A DNA stretch of 64,000 nt. It comes from DTLC01 sp964555645. GTDB lineage: Bacteria > Verrucomicrobiota > Verrucomicrobiia > Limisphaerales > DTLC01. This document shows positions 51,000-60,212 of the stretch, piece after piece. The notes below the pieces were generated by a model. That model was given only the letters and a program-made list of their open reading frames with translations. It had not been told where the DNA came from and did no database searches. The translations under genes were made by a program, and so were the position numbers. The DNA lies in contig CAZKTA010000004.1 of NCBI GenBank assembly GCA_964555645.1, positions 124,001 to 188,000 on the forward strand, given 5' to 3'. Positions within the stretch are counted from its first letter, which is position 1. Every line of letters begins with the position of its first letter.

Positions 51000-52820
51000 G
51001 TGCAACGTTTGGACAACAATCGCGCTGTGACTCGTGCGCGCGTGATATTGAGGCGTCATTGGCGTCGCGCGCTGCGCCTGCGCCAAAAGCTTCAGCCCAG
51101 TGAACATGCCATACACCTACTGTTGGCTGGGCTGGTCGGGTTGATCGGCGGGTTAGCTAATCTTGCCTACTACCACGGCATTGAGTCTGTCAAACTGCTG
51201 TTTCTGCATCGCACGGGTGATCCAGTTGAAGTTGCCGAGATGCTTGTGCCGTGGCTGCGCGTGGTTTTTCCGACTGTGGGCGGATTTATCGCCGGGCTAA
51301 TTTTGCATTTTGGGCTGCGATTTGCTGGGCCGCAACGAACAACGAACCTGCTAGAGGTTGTTGTTGCTGGGGATGGTCGGTTGCCGTTGCGCAGTGGCCT
51401 GGTGAAAACTCTCTCGGCATTGATAAGCATAGGCACAGGTGCATCCATCGGGCGCGAAGGCGGCGTTGTACAATTGTCAGCCACAATAGCGTCGAAAGCG
51501 GGTCAGTTGTGCAATTACCAGCCTTACAGACTGCGGTTGTTGGTCGGGTGCGGTGCAGCAGCCGGAATTGCGGCTGCGTACAACGCGCCAATCTCAGGTG
51601 CTGTGTTTGCGGCTATGATTGTGCTGGGCAGTTTTTCGATGAACCTGTTTGCGCCCCTTGTATTTGCATCTGTAATAGCGGCGGTGCTCACTCGGAGCTT
51701 TTTTGGCATTCGCCCCTGGTATGTGGTGCCCGAGTTCGACTTTACGAGTCTTGGTCAGTTGCCATGGTTCGTTCTACTCGGGCTGGTTACCGGTGGGCTC
51801 GGAGCAGTATTTTTGAAACTGCTTAGCCTGAGTGAAGTGCGTTTTCAACAGTTGGGAGCGCCAGTTTACGTGCGGCTTGCGCTCGCCGGGCTAATAGTTG
51901 GTGTGATTGCAGTTTGGTACCCTGGTGTGTGGGGGAACGGGTACATTGTGACGAATCGGATTTTGCATGAGGACTTCGGCGGTGAACCGTACCCATTGTT
52001 GTTTTTGGTCGGGTTATTTTGTGCTAAGCTGCTTGCCACAGTAGCTACGGTCGGTGCGGGGACGGTTGGCGGTGTGTTTACGCCCACGTTGTTTCTTGGG
52101 GCTGGCCTCGGAAGTGCATTTGGTATAGCGCTGCATCAGATCGGCCAGGCGGAGGCATTGCCAACGGCTGTCTTTGCGTTAGTAGGCATGGCAGCTACCT
52201 TGTCAGCAACCACGCACTCGCCGTTGCTTGCGATGGTGATGGTGTTTGAGATAACGCTGAACTACTCGCTCATGCCGCCCTTGATGCTAGCCAGTGTGAT
52301 CTCGGTGCTCGTATCGCGCAGTTTGCATGGTGCATCGGTTTATACCGAGTCGCTGCGTGCAAAGGGAATTGAGGTTGGGCACGAAGTACCAGGCAAACCT
52401 GAGCCCACGTCGCTGAAGGTTGGTGACTTAATGCGTGCACCGGTACCGCCTGTGCTTGATACGACAAAGCTAAGCGAAATAGCCGACAGATTCCTTGCCA
52501 GCACGAATAATTTTCTGCCTGTGGTGAATGCAAAACAGCAGTTGGTTGGCGTTGTTGCGTTGCAGGACCTAAAAGCGTATCTGACCGAGGAAAACGACGT
52601 GGGGGTAATTGCCTACGATGTGATGCGACCGCCCTCGGTTAGTGTCACACCGAATCAGTTGCTAACCGACGTGTTGGCGCAGGTGCTGGCGAGTGAACAA
52701 CGGCACATACCTGTTGTGAACAATTTTATTGAGAACCGTCTGATTGGCTCGCTTTCACGCGCCGAGGTTTTAGCGATCTTTTCAGAGGCTTTGTCGCCTC
52801 GGGGCGAGCAGGCTGCTTAG
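51000..52820 (+). CDS. ClC-family chloride channel/transporter with C-terminal CBS pair
   Basis: 606 residues from a GTG start. The membrane domain (about 40-430) shows 'GDGRLPLRSGLVKTLSALISIGTGASIGREGGVVQL' (core GTGASIGREGG), with the gating Glu in GREGG in place of the common GREGP, and 'GGVFTPTLFLGAGLG' for the GxFxP motif. Two CBS domains follow at about 465-520 and 535-590 ('LMRAPVPPVLDTT' and 'VMRPPSVSVTPNQL'), which may bind nucleotides. Such proteins move Cl- in exchange for H+ or as channels. The gene is alone and convergent with the WecA-like gene; ten bases separate the stop codons. Confidence 0.93.
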   Translation: MQRLDNNRAVTRARVILRRHWRRALRLRQKLQPSEHAIHLLLAGLVGLIGGLANLAYYHGIESVKLLFLHRTGDPVEVAEMLVPWLRVVFPTVGGFIAGLILHFGLRFAGPQRTTNLLEVVVAGDGRLPLRSGLVKTLSALISIGTGASIGREGGVVQLSATIASKAGQLCNYQPYRLRLLVGCGAAAGIAAAYNAPISGAVFAAMIVLGSFSMNLFAPLVFASVIAAVLTRSFFGIRPWYVVPEFDFTSLGQLPWFVLLGLVTGGLGAVFLKLLSLSEVRFQQLGAPVYVRLALAGLIVGVIAVWYPGVWGNGYIVTNRILHEDFGGEPYPLLFLVGLFCAKLLATVATVGAGTVGGVFTPTLFLGAGLGSAFGIALHQIGQAEALPTAVFALVGMAATLSATTHSPLLAMVMVFEITLNYSLMPPLMLASVISVLVSRSLHGASVYTESLRAKGIEVGHEVPGKPEPTSLKVGDLMRAPVPPVLDTTKLSEIADRFLASTNNFLPVVNAKQQLVGVVALQDLKAYLTEENDVGVIAYDVMRPPSVSVTPNQLLTDVLAQVLASEQRHIPVVNNFIENRLIGSLSRAEVLAIFSEALSPRGEQAA

Positions 52821-52829
52821 CCGTAGAGT

Positions 52830-53834
52830 TCATGAGGTCAGAATCACGCCCAGTGCACCTGTGAAAGTTGCAATCAGCAGTAGCACAAGCACGGCTGTTG
52901 GTTTGCTTGCCCCGCGCTTGACGAGCTGATGCGACAGGTGCGATGTATCGCCTACATAAACCGGGCGGTGTTGGAGGAGTCGCACCCCCACGACCCATGC
53001 CATGTCAGCCAATGGCACTGCAAGCACCAACAACGGTGTTAGCACGGCTACTACATGTGGGTTTTCTGACGTATAAAAGTGGGGTAGTATCCCGAGCACG
53101 GCGAGCATGTAACCGACCAGTTGGCTTCCTGAATCGCCCAAAAACGCAACTGCTTTCGGGAAGTTGTATGGCAAAAAACCGAGTAATGCACCGCACATTA
53201 GCAGTGCCACGGTGGCAACGAGATATTGTCCTGCTTTTGCCGCGCAAAGGCCGAAGTACCATGCGCAGATCACACCCAGACCCGCGCATAAACCGTTCAT
53301 GTTATCCATGAAATTGAGTGCATTTGTCAGTGTCAAAATCCACAGCACAGTGATCGCGTAGCTGAAGAATGTGCTCGGCACAAATAGCGTGACGCGCGTG
53401 CCTGTGGCGGCCACAAGAACTGCAACTGCAAGTTGACCGGCAAACTTTTTTAGCGGTCCGAGCTCGACTTTGTCGTCTATGAGTCCAAAGCACACGATTG
53501 CAAGTGCACCCAGTACAATGCCGCCCAGTTGCAATGTGCGTTTGCCGAGGCCATAGCTTAAATGCTGTGCTGTGCCGGCGTCGAGCAATGAAATTTGACC
53601 ACCCCAATCTAAAACCATCACCGCTAGCGCACCGAGCAACACCGGCACGCATAAGCCTGTTAACACGGCTAATCCACCCGCAAGCGGTATTGGTGCATGA
53701 TGAATCTTTCGCGGCCCGGGTTCATCAACAAGGCCGATTCTGAGGCACACCACGCGCCAGATTGGCAGTGACACTGCCGTGCTCAAGGCAGCACCGACTA
53801 TCGCCAGCAGATAAAGATTAAACGGGAATCTCAT
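52830..53834 (-). CDS. WecA/MraY-family undecaprenyl-phosphate sugar-phosphate transferase
   Basis: 334 residues with about 10 membrane helices. Family marks are 'LVDEPGPRKIHHAPIPLAGG' (core EPGPRKIHH), 'LTNALNFMDNMNGLCAG' (core NFMDNMNGL, where the paired Asp residues bind Mg2+) and 'FLGDSGSQLVGY'. It transfers a sugar-1-phosphate to undecaprenyl phosphate to start a surface glycan. The sugar is likely GlcNAc or a related sugar (inference). Its start overlaps the end of the GT4 gene by 17 bases, and both lie in the same minus-strand cluster with the large membrane-TPR gene. Confidence 0.9.
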   Translation of the reverse strand: MRFPFNLYLLAIVGAALSTAVSLPIWRVVCLRIGLVDEPGPRKIHHAPIPLAGGLAVLTGLCVPVLLGALAVMVLDWGGQISLLDAGTAQHLSYGLGKRTLQLGGIVLGALAIVCFGLIDDKVELGPLKKFAGQLAVAVLVAATGTRVTLFVPSTFFSYAITVLWILTLTNALNFMDNMNGLCAGLGVICAWYFGLCAAKAGQYLVATVALLMCGALLGFLPYNFPKAVAFLGDSGSQLVGYMLAVLGILPHFYTSENPHVVAVLTPLLVLAVPLADMAWVVGVRLLQHRPVYVGDTSHLSHQLVKRGASKPTAVLVLLLIATFTGALGVILTS

Positions 53835-55023
53835 TGTGGCTGTTCTGGTAGTTTTTCTGAGCGCGGGTCTGGCTATTCATCAACAGCCGATAAAGCGCGT
53901 ACAGTTTATCAACCATTGTTTCGAGATTGAACTGTGTCTGGACAAGTGCACGTCCTTGGATGCCGAGGCGCTCACGTAACCCTGGATCATTTGCCAGTTG
54001 CAAAAGCCGCTTTGCGAGTTCAGACAAATTGCCGGGGCGCACCAGGAAGCCGGTTCGTTCTTGTATGCACACTTCACTGGCTCCGTCGCAATCATATGCA
54101 ACAACAGGTTTGCCGGCCGCCAACGCCTGTGGCAAAGCACGAGGCAACCCTTCCCGGCGCGACAGATGAACGACAGCGTCCATAATACCGACAAGTTGTG
54201 GCACTTGGTTCGGATGCACAAGACCTGCAAAAGTGAAGTACTGCTGCAGCCCGAGTTTATTCGCGCGCCGTTCGAATCGTTGACGCCATGGCCCATCGCC
54301 AACGAGCAAAAACTTCATTTTCGGACATTTTGCGATCAGGTCGGGTGCAATTGCGAAAAGGTCGTCGTGTCCCTTTAGCTTGAACAGGCGCGCTATTTTG
54401 CCAACGACGAAGTCGTCTGGGGTAAGTCCAAACTTTTGACGCAGTGCAGGATCGTTTTTTGCATTCAGATAGGGCGCCAGATCGAATCCACTGCGGATTG
54501 TGCTGTAGCGATCTGGCGTGCCTATACCGAATGCAATGTACTGTTTGGCCATTGCATCGGCTACGCACACAAAATGCGTTGTAACACGCCCAGCAACGCG
54601 CTCGGCCGTGATATACAACCAGTTTACAAATGCACCTTGGAATTGGCCGAATGACGGCCCGTGAATCGTGTGAACAATGATTGGCACTTTTACGCGCGCT
54701 GCGGCAAGCCTGCCGAGCAGCCCGGCTTTACCACTGTGCGTATGGACGATGTCGGGTTGCCACCGTCTGAATTCACGAATCAGCTGATGTAATGCAAGCA
54801 AGTCTTTCCATGGACAGATTGGCCGTGTAAGGGCCGGTACAATCCCCAGCACGCCCGGGGCACCAGCAAGCTCGGCGTGAAGTGATCCTTCGGCACCGGT
54901 ATCTGGTCCGCATAACAGCCGCGTCTGGACCCCGTGGCGATGTCGTAAACCGCACACGGAGGCGATTGTATTTTCCTGTGCACCCCCAATTATGAGCCGT
55001 GTGATGACATGCAACACGCGCAT
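53818..55023 (-). CDS. Glycosyltransferase family 4
   Basis: 401 residues with the GT-B fold. The N-terminal domain starts 'MRVLHVITRLIIGGAQENTI' (core ITRLIIGGAQ), with 'WQPDIVHTHSGKAG' for the acceptor side. The C-terminal domain has 'VVGKIARLFKLKGHDDLFAI', 'KFLLVGDGPWRQ' and the E-x7-E motif in 'SRREGLPRALPQALAAGKPVVAYDC' (core REGLPRALPQALAAGKPV). It should add a sugar to the lipid-linked glycan started by the WecA-like enzyme next to it. The donor sugar is not known. The gene overlaps its downstream neighbour by 17 bases and follows the large membrane-TPR gene by 20 bases. Confidence 0.92.
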   Translation of the reverse strand: MRVLHVITRLIIGGAQENTIASVCGLRHRHGVQTRLLCGPDTGAEGSLHAELAGAPGVLGIVPALTRPICPWKDLLALHQLIREFRRWQPDIVHTHSGKAGLLGRLAAARVKVPIIVHTIHGPSFGQFQGAFVNWLYITAERVAGRVTTHFVCVADAMAKQYIAFGIGTPDRYSTIRSGFDLAPYLNAKNDPALRQKFGLTPDDFVVGKIARLFKLKGHDDLFAIAPDLIAKCPKMKFLLVGDGPWRQRFERRANKLGLQQYFTFAGLVHPNQVPQLVGIMDAVVHLSRREGLPRALPQALAAGKPVVAYDCDGASEVCIQERTGFLVRPGNLSELAKRLLQLANDPGLRERLGIQGRALVQTQFNLETMVDKLYALYRLLMNSQTRAQKNYQNSHNEIPV

Positions 55024-55043
55024 GGGTATGCAGACGGGTCGGC

Positions 55044-58001
55044 TCAGCGTGTTCGGCCGGTAAGTTCGCTGAGCCGCGTCTTGACAAATTCGACTTCAGC
55101 CGAGCCCGGAATTGCGTTTGAGAGGTAGTTCTGGTAGTAAATGATTGCTGCGTTTGTGTCTTTTTTTCGGTATGCGATCTCGCCCAGCCCAAAGTACACT
55201 TGGTATGACATCGGGAAAACACGGTTCAACTCGAGGTAATCAGATCGCGCCGCTTCCAGCTGGTCAGTTTGTAAGTATGCAACAGCGCGGTTGAACATGG
55301 CGACGTAGTTTGTGGGTTGCAATACAAGGGCGCGACTCAGCGGTGCAATTGCCTCGGCATGTGCATTTAACTGCATGTAAATGACGCCTTTACTGATTAA
55401 TCCGCCAACATCGTCTGGCACGACTCGCAGGAAACGGTCGGCAGCGGCGAGTGCGTTCGAGTACTCGCCATGCGCAAGGTACAAGTACATTGCCACATTC
55501 AACAGGTTTGTATCCGTCGGGTACCGCGCAATTGCAGACTCGATTATCTCGAATGTGGCCGGCACGTTCGACTTAATGCTCTGAGCGGCGGCTTCGATCA
55601 GCATGAACTGCAGTGCGTTGGTTGGATCAGCTGTGCTCCAAGCTGGGTTTGCGCGTGCCTGGGCAACAAGTTCCAATGCTTTATCAGGCAACCGCCACAG
55701 GTTAAACAGTCGGCCTAACCAGAGTCGTGCTTCCAGGTTGCGCGGTTCAATTTGCACAGCGCGCTCGAACTGCTGGGCGGCTTGGCGATAGTTACCGCCT
55801 CTGATGAATTCGAGTCCAAGATTGTAGCAGAACGTCGGCTCGTCAAACGGGCCGTTTATGTTCATTGCGCGCTCGAGGGTGCGAAATGCGCGTAATTGTT
55901 CATCAATTGACTTTGATGCAACAATCGGTGATGCACGACCTGCTTGGAGCGTCTTGTTAAACTCCAGATTAATTTCCGCTGCAATGTTTTCCGGATTCAG
56001 CTCCAGCGCTTGTGAGAAGTACTTGGCAGCGTCCTGTAACCGGCCTGCGCGTTGCAGTTCAACACCCCAATGATTAAGTGCACGCGAATAGTACGACGCG
56101 ATTGTCTGAACTTCGCGTCCCGGTTCACGCCGTATCCTGGCAAGCTCTGTAAGCTTGCGCATTGGGGGAAATTTTTCCTTTTTTCTGCCTAGAGCCAGCG
56201 CATTTGTGAGTGGTTCAAGCGCTTTTTTTTGTGCTTGCGCCCAAAACTTTTCGTTCTGTGCGATCTGGCTTTCTGTCAGTGCAGGTGAGCTGAGCTGGTT
56301 TGTTGGGTAGAAATTCATGCGGTAAGCCAGCCCGTAGGGCTCGAGATAGAACTGCTCGAAGTAATAGCCGAAGCTCGGATGTGCGTACCATAGTTGGTTG
56401 CTCTGGGCCAGCGCGGTCATCATGCGAACCAAGACCAACGGATTGATATAGTCATTCGTAGGGGAGGTGACGGGATCTTTTCCAAAAAACTTGGGATACT
56501 TGCTTCGCAGGAACTTGTGGTAGATACCATACGGCAGCATCTGCGTGTTCAATAGCACGAAGTTCGTTTCACGACCACGGTTAACCAATGCCGCTTGTGT
56601 AAGGAATTGCCTGTACGGATCATCACTTAGCACAATTGCGCCTGTGCGCGGCAGCGATTCTGCTATAAATGCTCCGTACTGAGCTGCAGCCCCCGCGTTT
56701 TCAGCTCGCACGATCGCGTAGTTTTTATAAAACAGCCCAAGCGGCACCAGAAGTGTCAATGTCCACACCACGCCTTTTACAGTCGAGCATGTCAACTGGC
56801 TAATGAAAAACCTGAACTCGGCTCCGGGCCGGTAGCCCAGATCACGTACATTCGGTCTGCTGAAGACAACAAGCAGGTATCCGCTGTAATACCCGATGGC
56901 CAAGCAGCTCAGGTAATACAATTTCAACATGGAAGTCGCAAACGGCAGGCTGAGTAACCGGCTTACGTTTGCTGGGCTGAACGGCGGGTCGAACGTCACC
57001 CATACACACACCACAAAAAACAGCATGTGCGCGACATTGAACATTGTGTTCGCAACCCACGTGCCAAAGGGACTTGCATCTGCCGAAAAAATGCGCCAGC
57101 GAATGCACATCAACATCACTGGGATAAACGAGGTCAGCCCGAGCAAGACCGCCACGTCGCGTTTGTAATTGTAGCACCTGTTGAAGACGACGGCGAGCGC
57201 ATTTTTAGCCGTAACAACCTCGAAGCGCAGCGCCTGCCAGAAACTCACTGGCGAATCGTGCGTGAGTGCCTGGACGGCCGGCAGCAACAACAGCAGTGTT
57301 AACCCACCAAGGCCATACAGTGCCATTCGAATCAGAAAGCGCGGATTGAAAAAAGCCACGCCTTTCAACACTATTAGCACGAGAATGAAAAGAGGCAAAA
57401 AACCGGTCATTGCCCAGTCGTTTGCCATGCCAAGCCCGTAGACGAAAGCGGCTCTGCTCAGCCAGGTTTGTCTGCCATCCAGTCTGAATTCGAGCAGACA
57501 CCGAATCACATATGCAAACACAAGCAGTTTCAGTATCTCGCCTGTGCCGCCGGTTGCATGCAACCAAAAGCTTAATTGTAATCCGCATGCTGTCACAGCG
57601 AGCACCGGGGGTATCAAAGCAGCCCGCCCGCGCATGAGTCCGAAAGTGTTTTGAATAAGCTCGCGTTGCAAAGGCGTGCGGTCTTGGGGCAGTAATGCAA
57701 CCGACCGTGCCAGCAGGCCCAGTGTTAATGCGGCCAAAACCGCTGAAAGTGTGTTCAACGCGTTGGGCACAATGCGTGCCGGCAAAAAACGCAGTGGATA
57801 GGTGACAGCAAATTCGAGCGGCCAAAGCAAACTAGGCTGCCAGTCCCAGTTATTAAGTTGAGCTACTTGGGGCAAGTTGCTCAGGCAGACCGACTCGTTC
57901 AGCGTTGTCAAATAAAGGCTGAGCGCAGCAAGCACAACCAACCATGGCAAAATGCCGGCTGCACCCCACTCGGACAGTTTTTTACGCAGCGCAATTGTCA
58001 T
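55044..58001 (-). CDS. Large membrane protein with DUF2723-like glycosyltransferase part and TPR repeats
   Basis: 985 residues from the ATG at 58001. The N-terminal 450 residues hold about 11 membrane helices. 'LNESVCLSNLPQVAQLNNWDWQPSLLWPLEF' (core NWDWQPSLLWPL) and 'WLHATGGTGEILKLLVF' fit the DUF2723/GT-C type. A soluble region follows with 'AIVLSDDPYRQFLTQAALVNRG'. Several tetratricopeptide repeats lie at about 640-985 ('ALNHWGVELQRAGRLQDAAKYFSQALELNPEN' and later copies, core AAKYFSQALELNPE). It probably acts in periplasmic glycan or O-glycan transfer, in the same cluster as the WecA-like and GT4 genes. The exact reaction is unknown. Confidence 0.8.
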   Translation of the reverse strand: MTIALRKKLSEWGAAGILPWLVVLAALSLYLTTLNESVCLSNLPQVAQLNNWDWQPSLLWPLEFAVTYPLRFLPARIVPNALNTLSAVLAALTLGLLARSVALLPQDRTPLQRELIQNTFGLMRGRAALIPPVLAVTACGLQLSFWLHATGGTGEILKLLVFAYVIRCLLEFRLDGRQTWLSRAAFVYGLGMANDWAMTGFLPLFILVLIVLKGVAFFNPRFLIRMALYGLGGLTLLLLLPAVQALTHDSPVSFWQALRFEVVTAKNALAVVFNRCYNYKRDVAVLLGLTSFIPVMLMCIRWRIFSADASPFGTWVANTMFNVAHMLFFVVCVWVTFDPPFSPANVSRLLSLPFATSMLKLYYLSCLAIGYYSGYLLVVFSRPNVRDLGYRPGAEFRFFISQLTCSTVKGVVWTLTLLVPLGLFYKNYAIVRAENAGAAAQYGAFIAESLPRTGAIVLSDDPYRQFLTQAALVNRGRETNFVLLNTQMLPYGIYHKFLRSKYPKFFGKDPVTSPTNDYINPLVLVRMMTALAQSNQLWYAHPSFGYYFEQFYLEPYGLAYRMNFYPTNQLSSPALTESQIAQNEKFWAQAQKKALEPLTNALALGRKKEKFPPMRKLTELARIRREPGREVQTIASYYSRALNHWGVELQRAGRLQDAAKYFSQALELNPENIAAEINLEFNKTLQAGRASPIVASKSIDEQLRAFRTLERAMNINGPFDEPTFCYNLGLEFIRGGNYRQAAQQFERAVQIEPRNLEARLWLGRLFNLWRLPDKALELVAQARANPAWSTADPTNALQFMLIEAAAQSIKSNVPATFEIIESAIARYPTDTNLLNVAMYLYLAHGEYSNALAAADRFLRVVPDDVGGLISKGVIYMQLNAHAEAIAPLSRALVLQPTNYVAMFNRAVAYLQTDQLEAARSDYLELNRVFPMSYQVYFGLGEIAYRKKDTNAAIIYYQNYLSNAIPGSAEVEFVKTRLSELTGRTR

Positions 58002-58048
58002 GTAACAGACATAGTTGACCGCAGAACTGCGCAGTGTGCAAGGCTTGA

Positions 58049-59215
58049 TTATTCCGGCGCTGCAGATTTTGTGTGTCCGTGTCCCGCGCGGAGGCGGATA
58101 TCGGTTACGCACTCGACATGTTGAGTTTGCGGGAACATGTCTAGCGGTGTTACGCGGACTGGTTCGAATAAGCCGTCTGCACAAAGTGCCTCCAAGTCAC
58201 GCGCCATTGTGGCCGGATTGCACGATACATAAATAACCTGGGCGGGTTTTGCTTCGCGCAGTGTCCTGATTGTGTCGGGCAGGCAACCTTTGCGCGGCGG
58301 GTCAATTATCACGCTGGTCGCCTCTGGCGTAAACTCGTGCAGGTAACTTTTGAGCAGCGTTTCCGCCGCACCGGCCACGAACCTGCCGCTTGAAGCGTTG
58401 TGTTGGGCTGCATTTCGGCGTGCGGCTTTGACAGCGCGCTGGTCAATTTCGATACCCACAAAGCTCTCGACCGCACTCGAAAGTTCGATTGCGAAAAACC
58501 CGACCCCAGAATACACATCAACCAAGAATCGGCTTTGGGCAGATTCGAGCTTGTGTCGCACGGTTTCAACCAGTTTGGGTAACATATGGAAATTGTTCTG
58601 GAAAAACGAATCCGGGGGTACATCCCATGCATCAGGTGCAAGCCGCAGCACAACTTTTAGCCCGCCGCGCGGCGGCGGGTTGGCGCGAACTTGTTTGAGT
58701 TGTTCGTTTATGGCCGGCTCGGCAATTTTGCATTCCTCGATGTCCTCGACCAAACCGCAGTCCCAACGCAAAAAACCAATGTTGAGCTTCTTTTCCGGTT
58801 TGTTCCACTGCGACCTGACCATTATGCGGTTTCTGTACCCGTAGGGCATAGGACAGGGCACAACCGGCTCAACAACGACAGCACCAAAACCACCGACACG
58901 TTTCAGCAGTTCGACCACCTGCTTGTGTTTAATCTGCAGTTGTGTTTCGTACCGGATGTGCTGGTATTGGCACCCACCGCACTTGCCAAAATAACGGCAG
59001 GCCGGCTCAACACGGTCGGGCGAGGCTTCCATGACCCGCAGTGGTCTTGCGCGTGCAAAATTTTTTTTGACCACCGTGAGTTCAACCTCGACAAGTTCAC
59101 CCGCCACAACAAACGGCACAAAGACCACAAAATCATTGATGCGTCCGACGCCATCGCCGCCAAACGCAACGTCGCCAATTCGCACCTGTAGTTTTTGGCC
59201 AACCTGAAGTTGCAC
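58049..59215 (-). CDS. rlmD: 23S rRNA (uracil-5-)-methyltransferase, RlmD/TrmA family
   Basis: 388 residues from the GTG at 59215, where the TRAM domain begins; an ATG at 59299 would add 28 residues. A [4Fe-4S] cluster is indicated by Cys-x5-Cys-x2-Cys in 'CRYFGKCGGCQYQ'. The methyltransferase domain has 'VDVYSGVGFFAIEL' for SAM binding, 'DPPRKGCLPDTI' and the catalytic 'YVSCNPATMARDLEAL' (nucleophile Cys). It methylates C5 of a uridine in 23S rRNA or tRNA. RlmD (U1939) versus RlmC or TrmA cannot be decided without alignment. It lies upstream of the large TPR gene on the same strand. Confidence 0.9.
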   Translation of the reverse strand: MQLQVGQKLQVRIGDVAFGGDGVGRINDFVVFVPFVVAGELVEVELTVVKKNFARARPLRVMEASPDRVEPACRYFGKCGGCQYQHIRYETQLQIKHKQVVELLKRVGGFGAVVVEPVVPCPMPYGYRNRIMVRSQWNKPEKKLNIGFLRWDCGLVEDIEECKIAEPAINEQLKQVRANPPPRGGLKVVLRLAPDAWDVPPDSFFQNNFHMLPKLVETVRHKLESAQSRFLVDVYSGVGFFAIELSSAVESFVGIEIDQRAVKAARRNAAQHNASSGRFVAGAAETLLKSYLHEFTPEATSVIIDPPRKGCLPDTIRTLREAKPAQVIYVSCNPATMARDLEALCADGLFEPVRVTPLDMFPQTQHVECVTDIRLRAGHGHTKSAAPE

Positions 59216-59311
59216 GACACCAAAGTCTAAAATGCAAGCTGCGTTAGTCCAGTGCGCATCACGCGTGATTCCGCATTGTAACAGTGTACAAAAGGGCATA
59301 GGTTATACGTA

Positions 59312-60124
59312 ATGACGATACTTTTTATTGGTGACATCACAGGTGAACCTGGCCGGCGGACAGTGAAACTGCTTTTGCCGAACCTGCGCGCTCGGTATGG
59401 GGTTGAGCTTGTGATTGCGAATGTCGAGAACGCTGCTGGTGGTTCGGGCATAACACCCAAGGTAGCCGAAGAAATTTTCGCTGCAGGCATAGACGTAATG
59501 ACAAACGGCGATCATTTGTGGGACCAGAAAGATGTGATGGAACTTTTGACCAACGAAAAACGGTTCCTCAGACCGCTGAATTATCCGCCCGGTACACCCG
59601 GCCAGGGCAGTTTACTGTGGCAGCATGAAGGTTTACCGCCTGTGGCTGTGCTCAATCTGCAGGGCCGCGTTTTCATGCATGAGCTTGAGAATCCGTTCCA
59701 TGTTGCGCGTGCCGAGGTTGAAAAACTCCGGCAACATACAAAGATCATTTTCATCGATTTTCATGCCGAGGCGACCTCGGAAAAAATTGCGCTGGCACGA
59801 ATGCTCGACGGCCAGGTAAGCGCTGTGATTGGCACACATACACATGTGCAAACTGCCGATGAACAGATTTTCCCCGGTGGCACGGCATACCTGACCGATG
59901 CAGGTTTTACAGGCCCGCATGAGAGCGTGCTCGGCAGACAAATCGAACCGGTCATAAAACGGTTCCTAACTAACATGCCGCAGCGACTTGAAGTTGCAAA
60001 AGACAAACTCGTTCTGCAGGGGGTACTGGTCGAAGTTGACAATGTTACTGGCAAAGCACGCTCAATACGGCGCGTTTCGGAACCTGTTCAACACGCCAAT
60101 GAGTCTAATGCAACTGCAAAGTAA
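59312..60124 (+). CDS. ymdB: YmdB-family metallophosphoesterase
   Basis: 270 residues, normal length. Metal ligands are in 'LFIGDITGEPGRR' (Asp8), 'ANVENAAGG' (Glu and Asn), 'MTNGDHLWDQKD' (Asn and His), 'IDFHAEATSEK' (His) and 'GTHTHVQTAD' (His pair). The family hydrolyses 2',3'-cyclic nucleotides in Bacillus, where it affects sporulation and biofilm. It is divergent from rlmD with a 96-base gap. The order ymdB, xseA, xseB, dxs is conserved in Verrucomicrobiota (from memory), and the genes follow closely on one strand. Confidence 0.93.
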   Translation: MTILFIGDITGEPGRRTVKLLLPNLRARYGVELVIANVENAAGGSGITPKVAEEIFAAGIDVMTNGDHLWDQKDVMELLTNEKRFLRPLNYPPGTPGQGSLLWQHEGLPPVAVLNLQGRVFMHELENPFHVARAEVEKLRQHTKIIFIDFHAEATSEKIALARMLDGQVSAVIGTHTHVQTADEQIFPGGTAYLTDAGFTGPHESVLGRQIEPVIKRFLTNMPQRLEVAKDKLVLQGVLVEVDNVTGKARSIRRVSEPVQHANESNATAK

Positions 60125-60212
60125 GCTGCATACGCTGCAGATCGGCGCAAGTGCGTTTTTACCCGATTCAAGTTTTATCGCTGGGCCGGCAACACAGTGA
60201 AAAGGCACACAG

